The notes: generated by a model from the sequence alone, not told the origin. DNA of 64,000 nucleotides from Helianthus annuus (GCF_002127325.2 NC_035434.2:75219262-75283261); one strand, 5' to 3'. Shown: positions 1-11,386, counted from the stretch's first letter. Program-made: numbers and translations.

Positions 1-475
1 TGCAAATGATTTCGCTTGTATGCTATTTATAGGAATGGGATACCGCTTGAAAGTGTCATGAGACAGTTCAAGCGGAATCACAACAAACTGATTTCGCTTG
101 AAAGTGTCTCATGACAGTTTCAAGCGGAATCACCTCTTCGAGCGAAATCAGATCTAATACACCCTAAAACTTCATATTTTCTCGTACAACGTGCCCTAAT
201 CTAACAATCCTAATACTAGACTCGATACAAGACGAACACGACATACGTATATGCACCAACAATTGATCATCCTGATTTTCCATTGAGGGTATTCTTCTCT
301 GATCAAAGTCGGAGGTTTTGATATGGACCCAATATTGAAAGCATTATTCCAGGTTTGAAAGTTTGCCATATTTAGTTTAAGAGATGGATATCAAGAAAAC
401 TATGAGCAGTTGACCTTTTAAAAGTAATCTATTCAATCTGCCTCCCAGATAGAGATACCCAAATACTGAATATGG
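1..475. repeat. AT-rich flank with duplicated inverted-repeat units
   Basis: Two adjacent units of about 38 bp (44-81 and 95-133) are near-identical. Each is itself an inverted repeat, opening with cgcttgaaagtgtc and closing with gacagttcaagcg. Further cgcttg and gcgaaatca motifs lie on either side. A TATAAATAG-like box can be read on the minus strand near position 30. This resembles the promoter part of a small LTR on the minus strand, but no LTR end is visible. Nothing recognisable is seen in 160-475. Confidence 0.4.
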
Positions 476-760
476 CAAGTGATTTCAACAAATAGGAAAA
501 TATTATGTGGAACTAGAAATCAAACTTTCAAGAAACAACTTATAGAATTTTTCAAGTGTATTAATGACTTTGTAAAACAAAGTTATTGGATATCACAAAA
601 TGAGTACTCAAAGAATTCTATGCAAAGGGTAATGGAGTTTGTGGTGTGTGTATTGAATGCTAAGCATAACTCATTTAACCTTCTGGGTTGACATCTCTAT
701 TTATAGAGAGTCTAGATCTGAATAAACATTTGTTTATTTATCATTTGCTCTGTACAAAGT
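476..760 (+). repeat. left terminal inverted repeat of the MULE-like element
   Basis: It pairs with the reverse complement of 4951-5245. Blocks conserved in both arms include gaactagaaatc, a ctctat..tagagag palindrome and ATAAACATTTGTTTAT. The arms have diverged by roughly a third, so the element is old. Confidence 0.6.
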
Positions 761-1186
761 GACTTTTTGGCATATTCATTGAATCGGTTATTACCAACTT
801 GTTACTTTTTGGGTTTGTGTCAGGGCTTATCTCTAAGACAAGTTGGTCCACCAGAATTTCTGGTGACCAGCTTACCAGAATTCTGATGAACCTAATCATC
901 AAATTTCTAGTGATCAGACTTACTAGATTCTGATGATAAATACCAGATTTATCATCAGACTTCATCAGAAAGTCTTGTCTAATTGTCTTATTTGTCTTGA
1001 TCTTTTCCTGATGCTTAGTTGAAGATGTATCTTTCATTTCTTCTTGTCAAGTTATCTTGTAGGCACCTTTTTAGTGATACTTCTTGAGTGTATCTTCAGC
1101 TGATGATCAGGTTGATTATCTTTTTCTTCGATACTTACATTTAAGTTTCCTAACATCTCCCCCTCCCCTTCTCCTTCATTTTCATC

Positions 1187-3060
1187 TCATACTTCCACTT
1201 CCTTTTCACCTTCAACTTCCTTTTTAACCTCACCTTCATTTTTACCTTCTTCTCTCTCAGCTGCCACTTTCTTGGCGTTTTCATCAACAAATTTTGACAT
1301 GTTCTCCAATAGAGTCAGGCATTGTGAGTATTTATTGTGTACCAGGAGGCTATTTGGATATTCAATCTTTGACTGTTTTAATAATGTGCTCATTTTATTG
1401 TAACAGTCTTCTAATTCTTTGTATGCCTCATCCAATTTATCAGCCATTGCCTGCAAAATAAAAAAAGTATTTTATTAATTATGGCGTTTTGCGGTTTTTA
1501 TTAAATTTATTTTTTGAATAACATACCTCTTCAGTTTCATTGTTCTGTTATTCTTCATCTGCAACATTGTCTTCATACTGTGTTAGTGCTCTGATCAGAG
1601 CATGGTTCCCTAATGCAGAAACTTCAAACATCATGTTCTGGCTTTCTATATCATCAGCCACAATCCTTTGAAGCAAAGCCTCTTCATCCTCATTCTCTTC
1701 ATTCTCATTCTCATCATTGATTTGCATGTCGTTTTGCACTTTAGGGTGGAGCCCAGTAATCATAATGATCATCATGCCCTAAACCATCATCATCAACCTC
1801 ATCATCATCATTATCAGCATGCTCCTCAACAATTCCAACATCATCTTCATCTTCATTCTCAACATCATCACCATTTGCATCTTCTTCATCAACAACCTGC
1901 ATTTTTTCTGTTTTCTTAGGTGTGGCTTCCTTAGCCTTTTTAACTGTTTTCTTTTTTACTTCTTTGCCATCATGGCGTTTTGACAGTGCGCCCTCAAACA
2001 AGTCAAGATTTTTTGTTGTAACCCACTCAATTGGTTATCCTTCTTTTTGTTCCAATCTTTTACTATTGCAAGCATCGTTCACCAAGGCAAGCTGTAACAA
2101 AATACATTTTCAATTTTTAAACTGATGTTTTGTGCAAACTGATATATGTTGTTCAATTAAGAAAATCACATATGATACATGGCGTTTAATAACACAAATG
2201 ATACATATTTTGGCGTTTAGCAACAAATCTATCAAATGATACATGTTTTGGCGTTTAATAACACACACAAATGATATATGTTATATAGGGAAATTTTATT
2301 CTTACCGCAAGTATGATCAACGGCCTTGTGTAATGCTTTGTTGGAGACCATGCGGTTTTGGCGTGTTGCAAGCATTGGATGATATAACCACACCAGTTCA
2401 GTTGATTTATTTGAACGTTTGGTTTAACATTGTGCAAGAAATGTTGGTTGACGACCGCATTATCACTTGCATGCCCAATTATAGTGAAGAATGCTACAAG
2501 GAAATTTAGGCAAAAGTTTCTACCGAAGCTATCCATCTCAGGCAAGATGTCATCAAAGTAGAGCTTCACACTTGGTCTGCCAATCTAGTCAGTCCCTTCG
2601 AACTATGCTCTCCACTCAGCCACTACTTGGTCTTTTGCTGTTGACCTTTTTTCCCCTGCACAGGCACCATTCCATTCGGTATACCCGTTAAAAAGTTTAC
2701 CAATTCTTCATTGATATGTATGGTATGGTTGCCAACATTTAGGTTGTTTGTTCTTTCATTGTAATTTTCAACCAACCAGTACCCAAGCATTGTCTGTACA
2801 CTGTGTTTTTCAACATTAGTGCAGCTCTAAATCCCATGTGTTCTACTGCCTGTCTTTGATTTTGGTTTAGATTTATAAACCAATCAGTCAAGTTTGTAGG
2901 TTTTACTCTTGATATAACCCTAGCCCCACTGAACTCATAAAATGGTTCTTCCTCAACCTCAACATCCTGATTTAAGGACTTCCTCTTATTGGCGTTCTAG
3001 GCCTTGCCTGTGTGCACATTTATTCTCACTCTCAACCCCTTCTTGCCTATAAACATGATT
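1187..3060 (-). pseudogene. multi-exon gene relic of the DUF1985/Ulp1-associated type, protease domain absent
   Basis: Reading on the minus strand, 3060-2306 encodes a segment with GFRAALMLKN, then after a frameshift near 2778 YWLVENYNERTNN and IHINEE, then NWCGYIIQCLQHAKTAW. From memory, this order matches the N-terminal half (DUF1985-like) of plant Ulp1-family proteins carried by Mutator-like elements. A GTAAG donor near 2305 and a TGTTACAG acceptor near 2097 bound an intron. The next exon (about 2097-1527) is very acidic, with long runs of Asp and Glu. A second intron (GTATGT donor near 1526, TTTTGCAG acceptor near 1450) leads to a charged coiled-coil exon ending at 1187. The C-terminal Ulp1 cysteine-protease domain expected in the family is missing. 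At least one in-frame stop and one frameshift make it non-functional. Family assignment is by recollection only. Confidence 0.5.
2120..2300. repeat. intronic short tandem repeats (ggcgtttaataacacaaatg units)
   Basis: The intron of the gene relic holds at least three imperfect copies of a unit of about 40-50 bp built around catggcgtttaataacac and atgatacat. The same unit recurs at 3060-3245 upstream of the coding part, so it spread within the element. Confidence 0.6.
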
Positions 3061-3261
3061 AATTTTCATGGCGTTTTATTTTATGGCGTTTAATAACATA
3101 AATGAAACATATTTTTCATAAAACAATCACAGATGATACATATCGTTCAATAAGAAAATCACAGATGATACATGGCGTTTAATAACACAAGAGATACATG
3201 TTTTGGAGTTTAATAACAAACTATCAAAGTATATTACATGATATATGGAGTTTTACAAACA
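3060..3261. repeat. second block of the ggcgtttaataac repeat
   Basis: Imperfect copies of the same unit as at 2120-2300, with atgatacat spacers. The block ends where the nested LTR sequence begins, so the 5' part of the gene relic is either cut off by that LTR or never existed here. Confidence 0.5.
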
Positions 3262-4950
3262 AACATCATAAAAAGTGTGATTTTGTCTTCCTTTTGTATT
3301 TTCATGACCAAATGAGCTTAAATGAACAAAAGGAACAAATATACAGCAAAAACCAACATAAATACAAAGAAAAGGAATAAACATGGCATGCCCGGCCCCT
3401 CGACAGCATCTCCCCAAGCAAAAACAAGAAACAGGAGGCTGGCCATGGCCCCTGCCTAGCGGACACGGGGGCGTGGTCAGGTGTCTGCAGAAAATGAAAA
3501 AGCTATAGAAGCTTCTATTCCTATCACGGGGGCGTGCCCAGCTCAACACGAGGCGTGGTCAACGCTAAGATTCACAGAATCTTGCAAATCTTAATAGTAT
3601 AGATACGCTTCTACACATGGGGCCATGCCCAGCGAACACGGGGCCGTGTGGAGCCTAATGCAGACAATTGTAATTAATGAAGAAAGAGAAAGAGGATGGC
3701 CACGGGGCCGTGTCCAGCGGACACGGGGCCATGGCTGGGCTTCTGTTCAGGCTATAAATAGGGGTGCTTGGTTTATTTCAAAAGCATCCCTTGGCAAACC
3801 ACCTCTCTCCCACTTCACCACCACTCCACCTCCACTACAACACCCACATCCACCACCATCATCCATCATCCACCTTAGAGTGTGTGTAGTAGTCTTAGGA
3901 TCCAAGATTGAGAGTAAGAGTTCTTGTCAATCAAAGACCATGCTTGGCTAAGTCTCTTACATCACTTGGTGAAGACAAGCACTTAATGTAATACTTTTGA
4001 TTTTTAATCTTTTTGCACTTTTTATTTGGTTTTGTATTAATGACTTTAATAACTAGATTCTTATTTTGAAGGTGAAACTTCTTTATCATTTGTCCGTGGT
4101 GTCTTGGCATTACTTTACTGTCTATATAAAGTAAAAGATTTTCACCATTCATATCTCTACTGTCTATATAGAGATATGTTGGCTACCTGGTCGGGGGTTA
4201 AGAGAATGGTTTGGTAAGGTTATTGCCTTGTTCAGTGTATAGATCCTGCAAGGACCTGGGTTAACCATACTAGGACCTCCTTCAATACCCACTGGTATTG
4301 GATGGCGGGGGTGCGAATGGCTTGATCCCCTCATATGTAAACTACTATTAATACATTAACCAGGCTACTTGGGATTGTATCCCTGCTGACTCAAACCACT
4401 TAGCCGAGGGTAACGTCGCCTTCAAAAGAGGGGCCTACCACTTTATGCATTAATAAATTAATTAATTATCTTCCAATATTCCAACCCTTTGGGATTGTAT
4501 CCCTGCTGACTCAAAACCACTGGGTTGAGGGTAACGTCACCTTCAAAAGAGGGGCCTACTACTATAACTAAGATAATCTCTTAAAAAGTGCAAAAGTGCG
4601 GAAATCATCAAAGGTTACATTAAAGGCGAGTCGGATCCAAGTGATTCATCTTGTCTATCTGTTTTTAATTTTATTTTTATTTTCAGCATTTTAGTTTTTA
4701 TTTTTCATATTAAAACCTTTTCTAAAAATTTTGATTTGATTAGACGTTGAGAATAAACCGGTACTAAAAGCTCTTGTGTCCTTGGACGACCTCGGTATCT
4801 TACCAACGCTACTGCGCTCACGATGGGTGCACTTACCCATGTGTGTGTTTAGTGTTAGTAGGATATCGTGTTTTATAAATTTAAAACTTGACTAATGTGT
4901 AAAATGGGCTTAAAATATCATTAAAAACATATCACACCCAACACACACCA
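3262..4950. mobile_element. 5'-truncated copy of the CACGG..CCGTG LTR family (copy A)
   Basis: It aligns by eye with the complete solo LTR at 8255-9951 from about 90 bp after the latter's start to its end. Shared landmarks in order are aaaggaacaaat, several palindromic cacggggccgtg-type motifs, a tataaata box, ggcaaaccac, the paired blocks containing gctgactca and ccttcaaaagaggggcc, and a CA terminus at 4950. No target duplication was found, as expected if the left end was lost. It sits inside the MULE-like element, so it inserted later. Confidence 0.65.
3390..3745. repeat. cluster of palindromic cacggggccgtg-type motifs
   Basis: At least six variants of cacggggccgtg or cacgggggcgtg lie within 350 bp, several followed by an agcggacacgg spacer. 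The same motif array, more decayed, is found in copy B at about 8500-8790. Confidence 0.65.
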
Positions 4951-5245
4951 ACAGTCAAGTGTATGAATAAACAAATGTCTATTCATATCACACATTCTCT
5001 ACAGATAGAGATCATAACTCCGAAGGGAAAATGAATCAAGCTTAGCATTTATCACATACTACAAAACTCCATTGCGCTTCATCATAGAATTATTTAAGTA
5101 TTTGTTTATAATAGTCAGTAACCTCATAATCACTTTGTTAGCTTTTCAAAGTGATATAAACTTGAAAATTCTGTAGTTGTGTCTTTTGAAAGTTAGATTT
5201 CTAGTTCCGCACATTATTTTCATATTTTTTGAAATCACTTGCAAG
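4951..5245 (-). repeat. right terminal inverted repeat of the MULE-like element
   Basis: Reverse complement of the left arm at 476-760 with about one third divergence. It follows directly after the nested LTR and ends in gaaatcacttgc before copia gag sequence resumes. Confidence 0.6.
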
Positions 5246-5246
5246 T

Positions 5247-5820
5247 TTAGTTAAAACATTGTTATTTGGGACCAACATAGAGGATGAACGACAAAGGGCG
5301 ATCTCCGCCGAGAAGAAACCAATCGCTGAAGCAGCAACCTTCAAGGCATTCATTCCGGCAAAACGAGATGGCTCCACAAATCAACGACACGAAAAACCTG
5401 CACACAAAGACACCAAACGAAGTGACGTCGTCGAACATTGTACCTTTTGCGGGAAGGACAGACACTCTAGTGAAGGTTGTTTCAAAAGAATAGGATAGCC
5501 TGAGTGGTGCCCGGGAAACAAGAAACGTGAAGAAATTAACAATATGACCTTTTTCTAAAACATTTTGCTTAATGATGAATTAAAAAGTGTGGAACTACAC
5601 TTATGGCATGCATGGCAGAAAAAGGTAATAAATACGATGATTGGGTGACAGACTCAGGATCCACCAAGCACATCACTTACATGACTGAGATACTTCAAAA
5701 CCGGACTAAAAACAAAATTGAAACCCTGGTTGTCTTCCACAACAGGAATGCTATACCATTGAGGGAAGAGGGGAATGTGCTTTACCAGGAGGAACAAAAA
5801 TAAAAGATTTCTTGCACATT
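5247..5820 (+). pseudogene. Ty1/copia gag C-terminus and protease fragment
   Basis: The frame from 5229 contains a retroviral zinc knuckle, CTFCGKDRHSSEGC, with CX2CX4HX4C spacing, preceded by a basic linker. This is the nucleocapsid part of gag. From 5603 a second frame holds WVTDSGSTKHIT, where DSGS is the copia aspartic-protease active site and the following KHIT is typical of plant copia. Stops and a frame change lie between the two. The upstream half of gag is not seen, either because the MULE-like element separates it or because it is lost. Confidence 0.75.
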
Positions 5821-5879
5821 CCTAAATTCACTTGCAATCTATTGTCCGTGAGTCGTTTAAGTAAAGATCTTCAAGCCAC

Positions 5880-6960
5880 CATAACCTTTTATCTGATTTT
5901 TGTGATATGGAGAAACTTCACACGAGGAACTTGATTGGTGAGGGTAAATGCAAAGGTGGTCTATATCAAATGGGGATGACCAGGGAGGAAAGAAAAGCCT
6001 TGATGACAACTATTGATACTTGGCACAAAAGATTAGGGCATGCTTCCGCAAAAAGCTCTCTCAAATTGATTTCTTAGTGGTATTTCTTTCAATAAAATGT
6101 GTGACTCTTGTTGAAGAGCAAAACATACCAAACAACCTTTTCCTATTGGTGGCATTAAAACCAATAGCTGTTTTGAACTTTTACTTTGTGATATTTGAGG
6201 AGAATATCGATTCCCTTCTTATCAGGGACAATGTATTTTTTGACTATCGTTGATGATTTTAGTAGATTTGTTTGGGTGTTTTTGCTTAAATTTAAACATA
6301 AAGCTAGCTAGACTTTAACATATTTTCATAAAATGGTCCATACTGAATTTGGAAAATTGGTTAAAAGGATTAGGTGTGACAATGGTGGAGAATTTACTTC
6401 AAATGACATGTTGAAATTTTATAGCGAACAAGGAATTCTTCTCGAAACCACGTGTCCACACACCCCGCAACAAAATGGGGAGGTTGAACGAAAACACCGA
6501 CACATAACTGAAACCGCTCGAGCTTTAAGATTTGAAGCCAATTTGCCTAAAACCTTTTAGGTTGAATGTGTCTTGACAGCGACATACATCATCAACCGAC
6601 TTCCTTCCTCGGAAATTGGCAACAAAACCCCTTATGAGATCCTTTTTGGTCAAAAGGCCGATTATGAACTCATGTGAGCATGTGGTTGCTTAATGTACTA
6701 TAGTAGCAACAAAACCAACAGGGATAAATTTGGAGAAAGGCGCATACTCGATGTTTTCTTAGGGTACTCACAAGGTACCAAAGGATACAAAATATATGAT
6801 ATGCAAAATAAGAAAATCATCACTTCAAGGTACGTTAGATTACATGAAAACCACTTCCCTTTGACAAAATGCAAAGATGCCAAGAGGAGGACAAGGATTT
6901 TGATTTCACTCCTGATGTAGCCCACTATGAAGAAGAAAGATTAAATAAAGAAGATAGTGG
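5880..6960 (+). pseudogene. Ty1/copia integrase fragment
   Basis: Around 6018 a relic of the HKRLGHAS GAG-pre-integrase motif is legible. A catalytic-core Asp should lie near 6240 in the stretch corresponding to FLTIVDDFSR. From 6333 the core reads VKRIRCDNGGEFTS and later CPHTPQQNGEVERKHRHI, giving the second Asp and the catalytic Glu of the DDE triad. The part after 6690 carries GYSQGTKGYKIYD, typical of copia integrase C-termini. Frame breaks occur near 6110, 6560 and 6675. The domain order gag-PR-IN-RT-RH establishes Ty1/copia rather than Ty3. Confidence 0.8.
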
Positions 6961-8254
6961 ACCAGCCTATCTCAGCTCCCATGTCCAAAATGAAACTCTT
7001 GGGATCGAACAAGGCCCAAACCTTGAACAATCAAGCCCAACAAATGAAGATCACCCAAATGAGTCTTTTGGCCAAATCCTGGACCAATCCACGAACCAAC
7101 AGAGGTCGAAACCATTGCCATTTCCAGAAATAACCAAGCTGAGTCGAAGATTATGTTGTTCATCTTCCCCATTTGATAGACCACACACCAACTCATAAAT
7201 CCTCAATGATACATCCTTTAATCAATTTTATTTCGTACAAAATTTTTTATAATACCCACAAAGCTTTTTTAGCGTCTATCGACTCAATCGACAAGCCAAA
7301 GGTTTTTCATTAGGCTATCAAAATCGAGAAGTAGAAAGAAGCTATGCAAAGAGAAATTCATGCTCTCGAAGAAAAGGACACGTGGGCCCTCAAAAGTTTA
7401 CTAGAGGGAAAATGTGCTATTAACTCCAAATGGGTGTACAAGACGTTGAAAGGTACAAGGCACGACTCGTCGCGAAGGGTTTCACGCAAATGGAGGGCAT
7501 TAACTATCATGACACGATTGCTCCAATCGCTAAGCTTGTTACGGTTAGAATCATTTTGGTCATGGCGGTAAAGAGATATTGGTTCATACATCAACTCGAC
7601 GGAAACAATGCTTTCTTGCACAATGATCTAAATGAAGAAGTATATAGATGATTCCTCAAGGTTTTACTAAAGGAGAAGAAACGAGGGTTTGTTGGATTAG
7701 AAAATCACTTTATGGGCTGAAACAAGCCTCACGAAATTGGTTCCAAAAGTTTACCAATGCACTCCTTGGTATTGGTTACATCCAATCGAAGGCCGGCCAC
7801 TCTCACTTCATCTTTTAAAATAGATATTTTTTTTGTTGTGGCCCTCATCTATGTTGATGATGTCGTTATAGTAAGCAACAATGGAACCAAGATACCAGAC
7901 ACAAAAGACTACCTTGACAAAAGTTTTAGCATAAAAGACCTTGGAGACCTCAAGTATTTTCTTGGCATAGAGGTTGCTCGCACAAAGGAAGGACTTATCC
8001 TAAGTCAACAAAAATATGTTTTAAACATCCTTGAAGATAGTGGTCTTCAAGGATGTAGGCCAAGTTCTTTTCCTTATGAACAAAAACTCAAGCTAGACAA
8101 ATGTTAAGCCGAACCAAAAGTAGATGCGGGACTATACCGTCGCCTGATAGGCAGGCTAATTTACATACAAGCAACATGGCCCGATATTGCTTACTCAATT
8201 AACAGTCTAAGTCAATACGTAGCTGACCCGAGACAACTCCATTTGGATGGCGCT
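6961..8254 (+). pseudogene. Ty1/copia reverse transcriptase fragment
   Basis: After a low-conservation linker (to about 7320), RT motifs run in order: WVYKTLKGT, then in another frame [16 protein letters not shown] and the [19 protein letters not shown] stretch, then YVDDVVIVSN with the YVDD active site at 7850-7861, followed by LKYFLGIEVAR and LSQQKYVLNIL. A poly-T run near 7825 and several shifts break the frame. The domain is cut at 8254 by the solo LTR and resumes at 9957. Confidence 0.85.
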
Positions 8255-9951
8255 TGATATGCACCAAATGCAACATATAAACTATATCAAATACGATATA
8301 AAAACAACCCTTTAAAGTAGTAATGTTGGAAAAAGTGTGTTTCTTTGTATACTATTAAATTTCAGGATTAAAAGAGCTTAAATGTATAAAAGGAACAAAT
8401 TAACGGAAAAAACCAACATAAATACAAAAGAAGAGAAGTTGATACATCATACCGACCCTCCGAGGTTCACCCCAAGACCAAAAACAACAAATCAAAAGAC
8501 AAGCACGGGACCGTGCCACCAAGGCATGGAGCCGTGCCCCACTCCAGATTCCATGAAGAAAAAGACAAAGAGAAGCAGACAAGGGACACAGGGTCGTGTC
8601 CCATGGACACGGGCCGTGGTCAACTCCCGGATGTACAGAATCTTGGATAGTACATTAAGTACAAGGACCACGGGCCGTGCTACTGACACACGGAGTCGTG
8701 TGAGCATACAGACTATCACAGCTCATTAAATGAAGACAGAGAAGAAGGAGGAACGGGGCATTGCCCTCCTGGAATGGGGCCGTATGAACAGTCTATTTCT
8801 AACTATAAATAAGGGTGCTTGGTTTAATTGCAATTCATCCCTTGGCAAACCACTTCTCTCATACCTGCTACCATTCGACCACCAAAATACCACCATCATC
8901 CATCTTTAGAGTTTGTGTAGTAGTATTGGGATCCAAGATTGATTGTAAGAGTTTTTGTCAAACAAAGGCCATGTTTGGCTAATCTCTTACATCACTTGGT
9001 AAAGACAAAGTCTTTTATGTATTACTTTTGATTTCCAAGCTTTGGTTAAATTTTTAATTGGGTATGTATTAGTGACTTTAATAAGTAGTTTTTTTTATAT
9101 TGGGAGTGAACTTTATTCTATCATCTTTTCATGTTTTGTTGATTCACTCATTCATGTCTTTACGGTCTATATAAAGCGCGTTAACTGCCTGGAAGGGGTT
9201 AGAAGGGTGGTTTGGGTAAAGTTCTTGCTTCGTTCAGTGTATAGATCCTGCGAGGACTTGATTAAAGCTTATTAGGACTTCCTTTGAGGCAGATAACATC
9301 AAATTGGGGGAAGTAAGAACGGCTTGAATCCCTTATAAATAAACTACTATTAAAACTTTAAACCGGCCTTGAGAGACTGCATCCTTGCTAACTCAGACCA
9401 ATATAGCCGAGGGTAGCATTGCTTCCAAAAGAGGGACATGCCACATTTTGCATTAATAACTTACTTAATTATCTTTCAGTATTCCAGCCTTGCGGGACTA
9501 TATCCCTGCTGACTCAGACCAATATGGCCAAGGGTAGCGTTGCTTCCAAAAGAGGGACATGCCACTATAACTAAGATAATCTCTTAAAAAAACCCAAAGT
9601 GCAGAAATCATCAAAGGGTACGTAAAAGATAAGTCGGAACCAAGTGATTCTATCATGTCTATTTGTTTCTTTTATTGTTATAGTGTCTTTCTTTAATTAT
9701 AATTCCTAAAAAAATCTCTTCTCAAAATTTGGTTAGATTAGACGTTGACGATATTCCGGTATTAAAAGCTTTTGTGTCCTTGGACGACTTCGGTATCTTA
9801 CCATCACTATGCTACGCCGACGATGAGTGCACTTGCCCTAGCGTGTTGTAGAGAGTGATAATGTTATGTCGTGTTTTATAAAATTAAAACTTGATAAACG
9901 AGTAAAAGTACATAAAATATATTAAAAATTATACACCCTCCACTCACGTCA
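8255..9951. mobile_element. complete solo LTR (copy B) nested in copia RNase H
   Basis: It begins tgatatgc and ends cacgtca, so it has TG..CA ends. It is flanked on both sides by gcgct (8250-8254 and 9952-9956), a perfect 5-bp target duplication. The copia frame is interrupted exactly here and continues beyond it. Length is 1697 bp and there is no internal retroelement sequence, so it is a solo LTR left by LTR-LTR recombination. It shares the internal landmarks of copies A (3262-4950) and C (30928-31965). The family's internal region is not in the window, so its superfamily is not determined. Confidence 0.88.
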
Positions 9952-9956
9952 GCGCT

Positions 9957-10320
9957 CATCGGTTATTGTGGTATATTAAAGCCACACCCGGGCAAGGAGT
10001 CGTTCTCCCGCAAGAAGGAAGGTGAAACCTGACCGTCTATTGCGACTCAGATTGGCTTAGATGCCATACACGCGTAAGTAATAGACCGGTTACTTATTTC
10101 CTTTAGGAGGTGTCCCAATTTCTTGGAAAACTAAGAAACAGTCCGTTGTCTCTCGTTCTTTCGCCGAGGCGGAATATCGATCAATGGCTTCCACTGTTAG
10201 TGAGATAACTTTGGGTGCTCTGGCTTATGAAAGATCTTAACGTGTTTCTAAGCGAACCAACTCCTCTTTTTTTGACAATCAAGCGGCTCAACATATTGCT
10301 AATAATCTGGTCTTGTATGA
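9957..10320 (+). pseudogene. Ty1/copia RNase H fragment
   Basis: This continues the copia element after the solo LTR. Across frame breaks one can read WYIKATPGQGVLLP, a YCDSDWL-type block (DSDW is the hallmark of copia RNase H), [26 protein letters not shown] and, near 10250-10320, FFDNQAAQHIANN. The sequence stops matching copia at about 10321, before the usual KHIEID motif. Confidence 0.8.
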
Positions 10321-10721
10321 GCGGAATCGGATCGTAACGATCACAAATTCTGCGGTGAATTTGGTTTAACGCGCGGAATCCGTTAAACTGAACAGTACTC
10401 GAGATCACGAATGAAAATATAAACGATTCTTTATTACAAATATGAACCAGACAGAGTTTCGACACTAGACACATGAATAATCTCCTAAGATTTGATCTAA
10501 TCCGTATGAAATTGTATGAAGCTTTCTTGAAGATGTGTCTCTTGTACGGATGAACTTTGATATTTATAGAAGAAGCTTAGTAGTCATTCATGAAAATCAT
10601 AAATCTCACTTCCGTACGTATAAGAGTAGTCCACTTTCGTACGAATGTAAATTACCCTCCCTCCTCCGTGCGTATGAGATTGAATCATGTTGACTTCTAT
10701 TGTTGCATGTTGGCTTTCATA
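10321..10721 (-). other. possible minus-strand LTR fragment
   Basis: On the minus strand a TATAAATATC box (near 10560) is followed about 110 bp later by an AATAAAG polyadenylation-like signal (near 10430) and a run into ggattccgc sequence near 10375. That spacing resembles the U3-R-U5 of a small LTR. No TG/CA end or target duplication is seen, so this is weak. It abuts the truncated end of the copia relic. Confidence 0.3.
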
Positions 10722-10728
10722 GGGTGGG

Positions 10729-10932
10729 GTTCTAGAGTGAACACTAGTGTATTTGCGAACTGAGTGAATAAATCATGGCCATTGATCTACACACGTGTAT
10801 GCCCAGGATCTCATCATCAAATCGTAAAATACACTAGTGTATTTCAACATCAAATCCTGGCCATTGATCTACACACGTGTATGGCCAGGATTAGTTCACT
10901 CAGTTCGCAAGCTATACTAGTGTTCACTCTTG

Positions 10933-10935
<3 letters not shown>
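10729..10935. mobile_element. foldback MITE-like element 0
   Basis: The left arm ttctagagtgaacactagtg, continuing through gcgaactgagtgaa, is mirrored by the right arm at 10891-10935. The interior repeats the phrase ggccattgatctacacacgt twice. The right end abuts a TA microsatellite. The length is about 207 bp with no coding capacity. Confidence 0.6.
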
Positions 10936-10972
<37 letters not shown>

Positions 10973-10974
<2 letters not shown>

Positions 10975-11377
10975 GGACCGCTAAAATGAGAACAACCTCC
11001 AGTTGTAAGAACCATGAGAATTACACCGTACGGGGCGAGGTGGACCAAAATTTTTTTTCATAAATGTAGATGCGTGTATTATAAACTCATTTGTAAAAAA
11101 AAAATTCAAAAAAAAAATGTCGTGTGTGTAGTTTTGAGCACCACAAGTTTGGGTTTACGGGTACCGTAAATTTTATTTAATATTTACGGTACCCGTAAAC
11201 CCAAACTTGTGGTGCTCAAAACTACACACACGACACTTTTTTTTAATTTTTTTTTACAAATATGTTTATAATACACGCATCTACGTTTATGAAAAAAAAT
11301 TTTGGTCCAACTCGCCCCGGATCAAGTAGTTGTCACGGTTCTTACAACTGGAGGTGGTTCTTATTTTAGCGGATTTC
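10973..11377. mobile_element. foldback MITE-like element 1, near-perfect 200-bp hairpin
   Basis: The two arms (about 10973-11172 and 11180-11377) are reverse complements with few mismatches, centred on facing ggtaccgtaaa/tttacggtacc at 11177. Outer ends read ccgctaaaatgag and its mirror. Both sides are flanked by (TA)n. No ORF of note. The long, well-matched arms suggest a recent insertion or strong self-pairing. Confidence 0.75.
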
Positions 11378-11386
11378 TATATATAG

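Larger units (their letters stand above)
481..5236 (-). mobile_element. MULE-like element with long degenerate terminal inverted repeats, carrying a gene relic
   Basis: The bases at 476-760 reappear in reverse complement at about 4951-5245. Both outer ends read gcaagtgatttcaa, and the similarity continues for about 270 bp at roughly two thirds identity by eye, including a shared ATAAACATTTGTTTAT block at the inner ends. Long inverted repeats enclosing a multi-exon gene relic are typical of Mutator-like elements. The flanks tatggcaagt and acttgcaagt match at 7 of 10 positions and could be a decayed target duplication. The right flank is palindromic, so the exact ends are ambiguous. An LTR copy (3262-4950) is nested just inside the right repeat. 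No transposase is seen, so the element is probably non-autonomous. Confidence 0.55.

Noticed and set aside
3931..4152. Small minus-strand frame at 3931-4152
   Set aside because: It lies within LTR copy A, is not open in copies B or C, and has no features.
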